DNA of 64,000 bases. Origin: Flavobacterium cerinum. GTDB lineage: Bacteria > Bacteroidota > Bacteroidia > Flavobacteriales > Flavobacteriaceae. This document shows, in pieces, positions 56,624-64,000 of the stretch (within the stretch, counting starts at the first letter, position 1; each line of letters starts with the position of its first letter). The DNA lies in NCBI RefSeq assembly GCF_004028155.1, contig NZ_SBII01000009.1, positions 124,001-188,000 of the forward strand, written 5' to 3'. The notes beneath the pieces are model-generated. The model saw nothing but the letters and a program-made list of their open reading frames with translations. It ran no database searches and was not told where the DNA came from. The translations under genes and the position numbers were made by a program.

Positions 56624-58276
56624 TTAGTTAAGCAATGCTTCGGCATGTTTAAGAGCCGAATCGGATATATCCTTACCCGACAGCATTTCTGCTATCTCCC
56701 TCACTCTCTCTTCTTTATAGAGTAATTTAAGTTCCGATACCGTATTTTCGCCTTGTGTGGTTTTAAATACTTTATAGTGCTGATCGCCTTTTGCAGCTAT
56801 TTGCGGCAGGTGTGTAATAGCCAATACCTGCATACCACGGCTCATCACTTTCATAATATCACCCATCTTATGAGCAATTTCCCCAGAGACACCTGTGTCG
56901 ATCTCATCAAAAATAATGGTAGGCAGTTTAGAATATTCAGCCAATACTGCTTTTACAGCAAGCATTATCCTGGACATCTCTCCTCCTGAAGCTACTTTTT
57001 TAAGCAAACCAAAGTCGGTTCCCTTATTAGCAGAGAATAACAAACTCATCTCGTCTTTACCATTATTGTGGTAATTATCTGTTGCTTTTACTTCAAAATT
57101 AAATCGTGCATTTGGCATCCCCAGCTGTGCCAAAATAACTGTAATTTTATCGGTAAGCACAGGTATGGCTTTTTGTCTTTTATCAAATAGTAATACTGCA
57201 GTTTTATCAATAGCCGTTTTTACAGTTTCAATCTCGACAGTTAGTTTTTCTATAGAGGCTTCCAGTTCGTCAGCCATTACTACTTTGTTATCTAATGCTT
57301 CCTGAATAACCAGCAGCTCTTCTACAGTAGCTGCCTGATGTTTTTTCTGAAGACTGTATATAAGCTGTAATTTATGGTTTATCAGTTCTAACTGTTCCGG
57401 ATCGTTTATAAGTTTTTCGAAGTCGTGAGACAGTTCATCAGTAATATCATCAAACTCTATAAGCAGACTTGAAATACGTTCGAAAAAACCGGCATATTCA
57501 GAAGATATACCACTTACCTTTTGCAGCGCTGCTTTTATTTCCTTAAGGTTTTGCACAGCACCTATCTGTTCATCATTAGCTATGGACAATGCCCTGCCTA
57601 ATGATTCTTTTATAAACTCTACATTACTAAGCTTTTCAAGTTCGCTTTCAAGTTCCTGCTGTTCACCCGCTTTTAAATTTGCAGATAATAATTCCTGTAA
57701 TAGAAATGAATTATAGTCCTGCTCTTTTGTAAGTGCTTCTTTTTGTTCCTGAAGTTTTTTTAACTGTAACTGAATTGCTTTGTATCCTGTCAACTGCTTT
57801 TTATAAACAGCAACAGTATCGCTATTTCCTGCAACGGCATCCAGTATCTGCATTTGATACTGCTCATCAGATAGTTCACGGGTTTGCTGCTGCGAATGGA
57901 TATCTATAAGGTAAGTTCCTAATTCCTGAAGTTCCTGAAGATTTACCGGACTATCATTTACAAAAGCACGTGATTTTCCAGAAGGAAGAATTTCCCTTCT
58001 GATAATCGTTACATCCTCATAATCGAGGTCGTTTTGTGAAAAGAATTCCTGCAGGTTGTAATCGGCTATTTTAAAATAGGCCTCAACAACGCATTTTTGT
58101 TCTTTATCCTTTAGCGAAGTAAGATCGGCACGGTTTCCCAGTATCAATCCTAGTGCTCCTAAAAGAATCGATTTTCCTGCACCGGTTTCGCCCGTTATAA
58201 TGGACAACCTGTTAGAAAAATCAATATGCAGGTGCTCTATCAGAGCAAAGTTTTTTATATGTAATGTTTGCAGCAT
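56624..58276 (-). CDS. recN: DNA repair protein RecN
   Basis: 550 residues, SMC-like ATPase in double-strand-break repair. Walker A GETGAGKSILLGALGLILG near the N-terminus and Walker B IIFDEIDTGVSG near the C-terminus, separated by long coiled-coil arms (about 160-380) as usual in this family; the signature region reads KKVASGGEMSRIMLAVK. A terminator isolates it from the PorD-like gene upstream. No LexA-type box recognised. Confidence 0.97.
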   Translation of the reverse strand: MLQTLHIKNFALIEHLHIDFSNRLSIITGETGAGKSILLGALGLILGNRADLTSLKDKEQKCVVEAYFKIADYNLQEFFSQNDLDYEDVTIIRREILPSGKSRAFVNDSPVNLQELQELGTYLIDIHSQQQTRELSDEQYQMQILDAVAGNSDTVAVYKKQLTGYKAIQLQLKKLQEQKEALTKEQDYNSFLLQELLSANLKAGEQQELESELEKLSNVEFIKESLGRALSIANDEQIGAVQNLKEIKAALQKVSGISSEYAGFFERISSLLIEFDDITDELSHDFEKLINDPEQLELINHKLQLIYSLQKKHQAATVEELLVIQEALDNKVVMADELEASIEKLTVEIETVKTAIDKTAVLLFDKRQKAIPVLTDKITVILAQLGMPNARFNFEVKATDNYHNNGKDEMSLLFSANKGTDFGLLKKVASGGEMSRIMLAVKAVLAEYSKLPTIIFDEIDTGVSGEIAHKMGDIMKVMSRGMQVLAITHLPQIAAKGDQHYKVFKTTQGENTVSELKLLYKEERVREIAEMLSGKDISDSALKHAEALLN

Positions 58277-58386
58277 ATCAAATTGTGCATGTATAATAGC
58301 ATAACAAATATACTATTTAACCGCTAATTAAAAGAAGAAAAATGCTATACAATAGACTAAAATCAAATATATTATAAAATTAAAAA

Positions 58387-58413
58387 CCTGCAGTTCTTTA
58401 AAGAAACTGCAGG
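58387..58413 (-). terminator. Terminator after the PorD-like gene
   Basis: CCTGCAGTT and AACTGCAGG pair around a 9-base loop; on the minus strand a T-rich run follows. Located 24 bases past the stop at 58437. Confidence 0.85.
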
Positions 58414-58436
58414 CATTATTATACTATAGTTGTAAG

Positions 58437-59324
58437 TTACTTTATGTTATTCCACTTAGAAGAATTTAATGGAGAAACCCTATTTAGCAGTTCAATTAAA
58501 TCTGCATTAGCCATCATTGGCCCTCCAGAAAACATAGCTACTATTTCATCAGTTTTTGCATCAAAAAACATTCTGGTTAAAAGAGCATTTGGACGCACAT
58601 TCTGTACCTTAGCCAATGTTTTCAATGCTACAACTGCTTTTTCTTTACCTTCCTTTTGGTTGTCTGACATTTTATCAAGAGCACCATAATGATACTCAAA
58701 CAGTGATTCTCTAAACGGAGCATATGTATTAGACATAAGATCAGTAATTAAAAAATACCTGTTGTTATTTCCCCCATCCTGCTGGCTCCATCCTTTAGCT
58801 CCTCCTCCTGATGCAAGGCTAACCAAACTCTGGGCTGCCTGATAATAAGTCGTTCCTCCATTCTTTTGAAAAGAATCAGCATCTAAACCTATAATTACAT
58901 TAGCATAAAAAGCAATTACTGCAATTAAATTAGAGTCGTAGCTGTTAGGATTGTAATATAAATTTTCTCCCTCAGTATATCTAAAATTAAAATCCTTATC
59001 ATTAAAGTTAAGAACAGGTGATGAATAACTTGAATTAAAAATCGGTCTTGACGACTGTACCTGCAGCGTTGCCGTAAACGCATTAGAAGAATATGCAGAT
59101 ATGTTTATAAACATAGAACAATCTATACGTTCATTCCTTTCAAAATCCCTGGAAGTCCATTTTGTATTATTCACAAAGTCATTAAGCGATCTTTCGAGCG
59201 TTTTAAATATTTGCGGATTAGCATCTGTAATACGTTCAAAACTTATCTTCACAGTACAATTAAGTTCCTGCCCTTTAGCTGAAAAGGAGAAAACTAATAG
59301 TAGCAAACCTAGCCATTTATGCAT
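58437..59324 (-). CDS. porD: DUF4835 / PorD-like type IX secretion protein
   Basis: 295 residues, signal peptide ends SAKGQ. The mature part starts LNCTVKISFERITDANPQIFKTLERSLNDFVNNTKW (in part), the form of DUF4835; members are annotated PorD and linked to the T9SS in Bacteroidota. Also NVIIGLDADSFQKNGGTTYYQAAQ is conserved. It follows coaBC with an 8-base overlap, so it is part of the bamD-rpoZ-coaBC group. It fits the presence of T9SS substrates 4 kb away. Identification as PorD is from memory of the family. Confidence 0.75.
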   Translation of the reverse strand: MHKWLGLLLLVFSFSAKGQELNCTVKISFERITDANPQIFKTLERSLNDFVNNTKWTSRDFERNERIDCSMFINISAYSSNAFTATLQVQSSRPIFNSSYSSPVLNFNDKDFNFRYTEGENLYYNPNSYDSNLIAVIAFYANVIIGLDADSFQKNGGTTYYQAAQSLVSLASGGGAKGWSQQDGGNNNRYFLITDLMSNTYAPFRESLFEYHYGALDKMSDNQKEGKEKAVVALKTLAKVQNVRPNALLTRMFFDAKTDEIVAMFSGGPMMANADLIELLNRVSPLNSSKWNNIK

Positions 59325-60528
59325 TGTAATGGGATTTTATTTTATTTATAATATCTTTTGCAACTTCTTCTTTTGTTTTAAGCTCTAACGGTTCCAGATT
59401 AAAGTCCTTATCAATAAAAGTTACTTTATTTGTAGGCTTACCAAAACCGGCACCTTCATCATTCAATGAATTTAAAACAATCAAATCTAAGTTTTTTTTC
59501 TGTATTTTCAGCTTAGCATTCTCAATTTCATTTTCAGTCTCCAACGCAAATCCAATAAGGAATTGCTGTTTTTTAATCTGACCCAGTGAAAACAATATAT
59601 CTTTAGTCTTTTCCAATTCTAATGAAAAAGTACTGTCATTCTTCTTTATTTTTTGAGATGCAACAATTTTAGGCCTGTAATCTGCTACTGCAGCTGCAGC
59701 AATTGCAGCATCTACACCATCAAAATACTCATGACATGCATTATACATCTCTTCAGATGACGTTACATTCACCACTTTAACAGACGGATGGCCCAGCTTT
59801 AAGTGTGTTGGTCCAGCGACCAGTATTACCTCAGCTCCTTCGTTAGCAGCAGCAAGAGCAATATCAAAACCCATTTTTCCTGAAGAATGATTTCCTATAA
59901 AACGCACCGGGTCTATCGGTTCGTATGTAGGACCAGCCGTAACCAGTATTTTTTTCCCGCGAAGTGGTAATTTACTTTCCAAATCAGCTTCTAAAAAAGC
60001 AATAATATTTTCAGGCTCCGCCATTCTTCCTTCTCCTGAAAGACCGCTGGCAAGCTCACCGCTTTCAGCCGGAATCATTATATTACCATAAGACGCCAAA
60101 GCTTTAAAACTGGCTAATGTAGAAGGATGCTTATACATATCAAGATCCATTGCCGGAGCAAAATACACAGGACATTTAGCGGAAAGATAGGTTGCCAGAA
60201 GTAAATTATCTGAATTGCCCGATACCATTTTAGAAAGTGTATTGGCTGTAGCGGGTGCAATTAAAAAAAGGTCTGCCCATAAGGCAAGGTCCACGTGGTT
60301 GTTCCATACTGCATTTTCATCTTCTTCATTATAAAAAGAAGAATGCACAGGATTTTTAGAAAGTGTGGATAAAGTGAGGGGGGTAACAAAGTCTTTAGAA
60401 GCAGGCGTCATTATCACTTGGACATGAGCGCCTGCTTTAATAAAAAGCCTTACGAGTGAGGCTGTTTTATATGCGGCTATCCCCCCGGATATGCCGAGTA
60501 AAATTTTCTTACCGCTTAAAACAGTCAT
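59317..60528 (-). CDS. coaBC: Bifunctional phosphopantothenoylcysteine decarboxylase / phosphopantothenate-cysteine ligase
   Basis: 403 residues. CoaC half (1-180): GISGGIAAYKTASLVR, the HVDLALWADLFLIAPATANT FMN-binding region and catalytic-type FAPAMDLDMYKHP. CoaB half: LVTAGPTYEPIDPVRFIGNHSSGKMG and DAAIAAAAVADYRP, then KIKKNDSTFSLELEKTKDIL. It makes 4'-phosphopantetheine. Nine bases after rpoZ and overlapping porD. Confidence 0.97.
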   Translation of the reverse strand: MTVLSGKKILLGISGGIAAYKTASLVRLFIKAGAHVQVIMTPASKDFVTPLTLSTLSKNPVHSSFYNEEDENAVWNNHVDLALWADLFLIAPATANTLSKMVSGNSDNLLLATYLSAKCPVYFAPAMDLDMYKHPSTLASFKALASYGNIMIPAESGELASGLSGEGRMAEPENIIAFLEADLESKLPLRGKKILVTAGPTYEPIDPVRFIGNHSSGKMGFDIALAAANEGAEVILVAGPTHLKLGHPSVKVVNVTSSEEMYNACHEYFDGVDAAIAAAAVADYRPKIVASQKIKKNDSTFSLELEKTKDILFSLGQIKKQQFLIGFALETENEIENAKLKIQKKNLDLIVLNSLNDEGAGFGKPTNKVTFIDKDFNLEPLELKTKEEVAKDIINKIKSHYNA

Positions 60529-60537
60529 CTCTTTTAT

Positions 60538-60855
60538 TTATTTAGATTCTCTCTTGTACGAAATTTTTTCGTCAAGCCATTCCTGAACTGCCAAAGCATG
60601 CGGCTTTGGAAGTTTTTCATAAAATTTAGAAACCTCTATTTGTTCTTTGTTCTCAAAAATTTCCTCAAGGCTATCGTTGTAAGTAGCAAACTCCTCAAGC
60701 TTCTCGATCAATTCCTTTTTAATTTCGGTATTGATTTGGTTTGCTCTTTTTGCGATAATGGTAATTGCTTCGTAAACGTTACCTGTCGGCTCTTCTATCG
60801 TACTCTTGTTGTAGGTAATCGTGTTAACGGGAGCAGTTGTTTTCTTTAAATCCAT
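60538..60855 (-). CDS. rpoZ: RNA polymerase subunit omega (Bacteroidota type)
   Basis: 105 residues. Helical protein of the small Bacteroidota omega type: TGNVYEAITIIAKRANQINTEIKKEL, in part, matches the omega core (xxVxxAxxxAxRAxQI). C-terminal extension KPHALAVQEWLDEKISYKRE. Omega helps assemble RNA polymerase beta'. Conserved neighbourhood with bamD upstream and coaBC downstream supports the call. Confidence 0.9.
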   Translation of the reverse strand: MDLKKTTAPVNTITYNKSTIEEPTGNVYEAITIIAKRANQINTEIKKELIEKLEEFATYNDSLEEIFENKEQIEVSKFYEKLPKPHALAVQEWLDEKISYKRESK

Positions 60856-60862
60856 GACTCGT

Positions 60863-61669
60863 TTATTTAGAAATTTTTTGTAGTTCAGTGTCTATATTTG
60901 CAAGCATTTTATCTGCCTGCTCTTTGTATTTACTATCAGCTTTAAATTTAATCAGTGCATTATAATTTGCTTTTGCCGTTTGTAAACGGTCAAACATTTT
61001 TGATTCAACACTGTTTATTGCCAATTTATATGAAGCATCTAATTTATAGTATAATGCGTCTTCTTTGTATATTGTACCCGGAAAATCTAAAATAAAATTA
61101 TCAAGCGCCTTTATTGCAGCAGTATGATCATTATTATATTCAGATATATCATTGTACTGCTTTGCAATACTATATGCCTTTTTTTCCAGTTTCTCCCTAA
61201 GTTCTTTTACCAGCGTATTTGCCTCCGGCATGTACTGAGAATTAGGGTAATTATCGATAAACAGCTGTAATTTATCCAGTGCTTTGTATGTATCTACCTG
61301 ATCAAGCGAATAACTTGGAGATAACATATAGTAACTTTTAGCACTTAAAAAAGCAGCCTCTTCTACTTTTGTGCTTGTTGGATAATTTGCTGTAAAGCTA
61401 TCAAACTGATAACCTGCCGTATAGTACTGCTCTGTTTTATAATAAGACTGAGAATACATGTAAAACAATTTTTCTGCCTGTGGTTTACCTCGGTATGATG
61501 GTGCAATTTGTTCAAAAAGCCTAATAGCCTTAGTATATTTGCCTTTGTCATACATTTTTTCGGCTACTGTATATTTTTTGGCAATGTCATCATTTTTAAG
61601 AGCTTGCTGGTATTCACTACACGATGTAAGAGCTAATGCAAAAAAAAGTATATATAAGTATCTTCTCAT
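60863..61669 (-). CDS. bamD: Outer membrane assembly lipoprotein BamD
   Basis: 268 residues. Signal peptide with lipobox ALTSC (about 17), then TPR-type repeats (YDKGKYTKAIRLFEQI, AEKLFYMYSQSYYKTEQY, ALDKLQLFIDNYPNSQY). BamD (YfiO) helps insert beta-barrel proteins as part of the BAM complex. Ends seven bases before rpoZ, so it heads the rpoZ-coaBC-porD operon. No terminator occurs between these genes. Confidence 0.95.
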   Translation of the reverse strand: MRRYLYILFFALALTSCSEYQQALKNDDIAKKYTVAEKMYDKGKYTKAIRLFEQIAPSYRGKPQAEKLFYMYSQSYYKTEQYYTAGYQFDSFTANYPTSTKVEEAAFLSAKSYYMLSPSYSLDQVDTYKALDKLQLFIDNYPNSQYMPEANTLVKELREKLEKKAYSIAKQYNDISEYNNDHTAAIKALDNFILDFPGTIYKEDALYYKLDASYKLAINSVESKMFDRLQTAKANYNALIKFKADSKYKEQADKMLANIDTELQKISK

Positions 61670-61777
61670 ATTTGTTGGTTATGCTGTACGTCAGCGGCTA
61701 TTTTAAAGCAACTGCAAAATTAGTTAATAATTAGAGAATACAAAATCTTTTTTTACAGCTTGTTTGCTATAAAAAAA

Positions 61778-61799
61778 AGATGCCTTTAGCAGGCACCTT
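61778..61799 (-). terminator. Terminator after the ferritin gene
   Basis: GATGCCT/AGGCACC stem (one G-T wobble) with a run of eight T on the minus strand, 24 bases beyond the ferritin stop. Confidence 0.85.
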
Positions 61800-61822
61800 C
61801 TTAAAACTTAATTCTATCTTTT

Positions 61823-62335
61823 TTATTGCACTGTATTATGTGCATTTGCTGTAAAATTCTTCATGTCATTATCAAACATGTATAGCCCGCCCTTATCGTC
61901 ACCAATAAGGTCGATCTTATCTAAAATTACTTTAGCTGTAGCTTCTTCTTCAATTTGCTCAGACACATACCATTGTAAAAAGTTATGGGTCGCATAATCT
62001 TTTCCTGTAAGTGCTATATCTACTAATTCATTGATTGCTTCAGAAACTCTTACCTCATGTTCATATAACTGACGGAAAAGCGTTCTGAATGAGCTATAGT
62101 CAAGCCTTGGCTCTTCTAATGCTGATACAACAGCCTGGCCGCCACGCTGATTTATATATTTTAAAAGTTTAAGCATGTGTTGTCTTTCTTCGTCTGACTG
62201 CTTAAACATAAAAGTTGAAATACCTTCAAAGCCTTTAATTTCGGCCCATGAAGCCATTGCAAGGTATATTTGAGAAGACTCTGCCTCCATTTTTATCTGC
62301 GCATTGAGCGCTGCCTGCATTTTTTCCGATAGCAT
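61823..62335 (-). CDS. ftnA: Ferritin (bacterial non-heme)
   Basis: 170 residues. Iron storage and detoxification; four-helix bundle of the FtnA type. Ferroxidase ligands visible: KMEAESSQIYLAMASW (Glu near 17), SDEERQHMLKLLKYI (Glu-x-x-His near 50), ASVEEP-like ALEEPRLDYSSF, and EQIEEEATAKVIL (Glu near 126-130). No heme-binding Met or bfr features. Together with dapA, which lies 30 bases upstream, it may be part of one transcript. Confidence 0.95.
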   Translation of the reverse strand: MLSEKMQAALNAQIKMEAESSQIYLAMASWAEIKGFEGISTFMFKQSDEERQHMLKLLKYINQRGGQAVVSALEEPRLDYSSFRTLFRQLYEHEVRVSEAINELVDIALTGKDYATHNFLQWYVSEQIEEEATAKVILDKIDLIGDDKGGLYMFDNDMKNFTANAHNTVQ

Positions 62336-62365
62336 GGTGTGTCGTTTTAATGTTACCTATACAAA

Positions 62366-63244
62366 TTAACGGATTTTTTTGACAAAATCACCCAGACGGC
62401 CTGCTAAATCTTCGTTAACAGTAACCAATGGAAGCCTTACAGCATCTTCGCATAAGCCTAAATGTTTGAATACCGATTTGATACCTGCCGGATTACCCTG
62501 CTCAAATATCATATCTATAGAATCTGCTAATAAATAATGTAATTTATAAGCTTCGTCTACTTTCTTTTCAAGTCCTAAACGCACCATTGTAGAGAATTCT
62601 TTAGGAAATCCTTCTCCAATTACAGAGATTACTCCCGCTCCTCCGGCAAGAACCATTGGAAGTGTAACCATATCATCTCCTGATATTACAAGGAAACCTT
62701 CCGGTTTATTCTGGATCAATTTCATTGCCTGAACAATATCCCCGGCTGCTTCTTTGATCGCGACTACATTTTTAAAGTCATTTGCCAAACGAATAACTGT
62801 AGCCGGCAGCATATTGCTTGCTGTACGACCCGGTACATTATAAAGTATAACAGGAATTGGAGATGCCTCTGCAACTGCTTTAAAATGCTGGTAAATACCT
62901 TCCTGTGTTGGTTTATTATAATAAGGTGATACTGATAGTATCGCTACAAACGCCGATAAGTCACGGGTTTTAAGTTCTTCTACCACTTCAAGGGTATTAT
63001 TACCTCCAACACCTAAAACGACAGGTAACTTACCTGCATTAGCTTTTAGCACCGTCTTTATAACAAGTTCCTTTTCGTCCTTATTCAGCGTAGCGTTTTC
63101 GGCTGTAGTACCTAATACTACCAGGTAATTTATACCCCCGTCTATCTGATAATTCACAATTCTTTCTAACGCTTCTACGTCTACTGAAAGGTCTTTTTTA
63201 AAGGGTGTAATGAGCGCAACGCCCGTACCTATTAATGACTGCAT
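62366..63244 (-). CDS. dapA: 4-hydroxy-tetrahydrodipicolinate synthase
   Basis: 292 residues. First committed step of lysine and diaminopimelate synthesis; condenses aspartate semialdehyde with pyruvate. GTTAENATL (substrate-binding Thr-Thr), [18 protein letters not shown] with the catalytic Tyr (about 133), and the Schiff-base Lys in [10 protein letters not shown] (about 161). Usual length. Two bases after the DUF6913 gene. Confidence 0.96.
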   Translation of the reverse strand: MQSLIGTGVALITPFKKDLSVDVEALERIVNYQIDGGINYLVVLGTTAENATLNKDEKELVIKTVLKANAGKLPVVLGVGGNNTLEVVEELKTRDLSAFVAILSVSPYYNKPTQEGIYQHFKAVAEASPIPVILYNVPGRTASNMLPATVIRLANDFKNVVAIKEAAGDIVQAMKLIQNKPEGFLVISGDDMVTLPMVLAGGAGVISVIGEGFPKEFSTMVRLGLEKKVDEAYKLHYLLADSIDMIFEQGNPAGIKSVFKHLGLCEDAVRLPLVTVNEDLAGRLGDFVKKIR

Positions 63245-63246
63245 GC

Positions 63247-63765
63247 TTATATTTTGTTTAAAATTTTCAAATATTTAATAAGTTCCGATACAAATTCGGG
63301 ATATTTTTCAGCCTGGCTGCTTATCATAAAATTATTAAAGCGGTTATCGATACTCGAAAAACCTACCTTAAATTTTGCTTTAGACTTTAACGTAGCCAGC
63401 AAAAGCGGAGCCTTCTCCACATCATAATAGCTTATAAGCATATCAAAGGGTTTATTGACAAAAGCTGCAGCAGCTTCTTTATCAAAAGTTCCTAATACTG
63501 ATATGTCTTTTCGGGTGTAAAAGTTATAATCTAAGACTTCCTTAGGTTTTACCTTCTCCTTAAAACTTAACGTTTCTATATTGTTAGCGGCAATGCCATT
63601 TGCTGCCAATTCTTTCATAAGACCATATTTTTCAAGAAAGTAGCTCTCGTCCAGCAGTATACCTACGGTAATTACAGGGTCTGGAGAAGATATCGGTTTA
63701 TATCCCGATAAACTTTTCTTAATAATCTTTTTAAGGCCAAAATCTTTAATAAACTTTAAAAACAT
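63247..63765 (-). CDS. DUF6913 family protein
   Basis: 172 residues from the ATG at 63765 ([18 protein letters not shown]). Longer frames upstream would contain the divergent promoter. The protein has [31 protein letters not shown], and [17 protein letters not shown]; this matches a conserved Flavobacteriia family of unknown function found beside dapA and 5'-nucleotidase genes. A -7 box TATTTTTG is at 63787-63794. Cytoplasmic by lack of signal. Confidence 0.78.
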   Translation of the reverse strand: MFLKFIKDFGLKKIIKKSLSGYKPISSPDPVITVGILLDESYFLEKYGLMKELAANGIAANNIETLSFKEKVKPKEVLDYNFYTRKDISVLGTFDKEAAAAFVNKPFDMLISYYDVEKAPLLLATLKSKAKFKVGFSSIDNRFNNFMISSQAEKYPEFVSELIKYLKILNKI

Positions 63766-63786
63766 AGTACTTTTACTTGTCGAATA

Positions 63787-63816
63787 CAAAAATAATTCAA
63801 ATAAAGGTCTTCGCAA
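63787..63816 (-). promoter_or_regulatory. Promoter of the DUF6913-dapA(-ferritin) group
   Basis: On the minus strand: TTG (63814-63816), 19-base spacer, TATTTTTG (63787-63794). The TTG overlaps the start codon of the divergent lipoprotein gene. Confidence 0.6.
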
Positions 63817-64000
63817 TGATAAACTTAAAAAAGTATACCACATACGTGCAAAGGTTTGTTTTATTTTTAACAATAACAAGCCTTATCTCCTGTAGCAGCA
63901 CGGGGTTGCGAAATACAAAGATCGAAGCAAAAAAAAATGCTATAACCGGCGATCTTACTGAAGAACAAAAAATTGAGGATTTTATTGCCCCTTACCGCAC
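63816..64000 (+). CDS. 5'-nucleotidase-like lipoprotein (partial, runs off window end)
   Basis: Only 61 codons are in the window. From the ATG at 63816 the frame gives INLKKYTTYVQRFVLFLTIT, a hydrophobic signal and lipobox LISC, then SSTGLRNTKIEAKKN and EEQKIEDFIAPYR, which looks like the N-terminus of 5'-nucleotidase C-terminal-domain lipoproteins of Flavobacteriia. It is divergent from DUF6913 in the order seen in relatives. The rest of the enzyme is outside the window, so the function is provisional. Confidence 0.6.
   Translation, partial: MINLKKYTTYVQRFVLFLTITSLISCSSTGLRNTKIEAKKNAITGDLTEEQKIEDFIAPYR

Noticed and set aside
1-64000. tRNA or rRNA genes
   Set aside because: No cloverleaf with CCA-type acceptor stem or rRNA motif was noticed, though a dedicated scan was not possible.

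Overview
The window is a low-GC chromosomal segment of a Bacteroidota bacterium, most probably a Flavobacterium or close relative in Flavobacteriaceae. Supporting signs are three giant secreted proteins with type IX secretion (T9SS) type A C-terminal sorting domains, a DUF4835/PorD-like T9SS gene, a YtxJ-type bacillithiol-linked protein, Bacteroidota-style promoters (TTG/TTTG, about 20 bp, TAnnTTTG) and the general lack of Shine-Dalgarno sequences. No rRNA, tRNA, CRISPR array, phage or insertion sequence was seen. Most of the window is ordinary core genome.

Layout. 1-4.1 kb (minus): a tripartite efflux operon (TolC, HlyD, two ABC-2 permeases, the last cut by the window edge), facing a pentapeptide-repeat gene across a region with a perfect palindromic operator candidate. 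5.0-5.2 kb: a probable small structured RNA with its own promoter-like box and terminator. 5.2-12 kb: a small secreted protein, glyA, fumarylacetoacetase, ytxJ, clpB. 12-18.8 kb: lipoproteins (alpha/beta hydrolase, fibronectin-III type, small), an aldose-1-epimerase-like protein, an orphan ABC ATPase with a membrane partner, and a VF530 protein. 18.9-37.5 kb: smpB, a 1248-residue TPR/transglutaminase protein, pcm, a Gfo/Idh/MocA oxidoreductase, a carboxypeptidase-regulatory-domain protein, 3-hydroxybutyryl-CoA dehydrogenase, DUF1015, a PH-like membrane protein, YggS, a DnaQ/GIY-YIG fusion, a voltage-gated K+ channel with a C-terminal zinc ribbon, miaA, an acyl-ACP thioesterase, an RprXY-like two-component pair, coaE and a glycosyltransferase.

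37.6-55.1 kb is the accessory-like region: three consecutive minus-strand genes of 3009, 1193 and 1399 codons that encode mosaic, repeat-rich surface or secreted proteins. They share modules, C-terminal sorting domains, similar upstream leaders and similar downstream double hairpins, so they look like a family that grew by duplication. The 3009-codon gene contains a tandem unit of about 1.62 kb and five 75-residue Ig-like repeats; the same repeat occurs twice in the 1399-codon gene and once in the 1193-codon gene. The 1193-codon gene has a perfect 20-bp inverted repeat inside its signal-peptide codons that resembles an intragenic terminator or attenuator.

55.3-64 kb (minus): fabV, recN, then bamD-rpoZ-coaBC-porD as a compact operon, ferritin, dapA and a DUF6913 gene. 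A divergent, truncated 5'-nucleotidase-like lipoprotein gene closes the window. BamD (outer-membrane assembly) and the PorD-like protein (T9SS) plausibly serve the export route used by the giant proteins. No clearly new multi-gene system was found. The best candidates for something undescribed are the 5.07-5.15 kb RNA, the hairpins in the signal-peptide codons, and the modular T9SS trio with its regulatory DNA.
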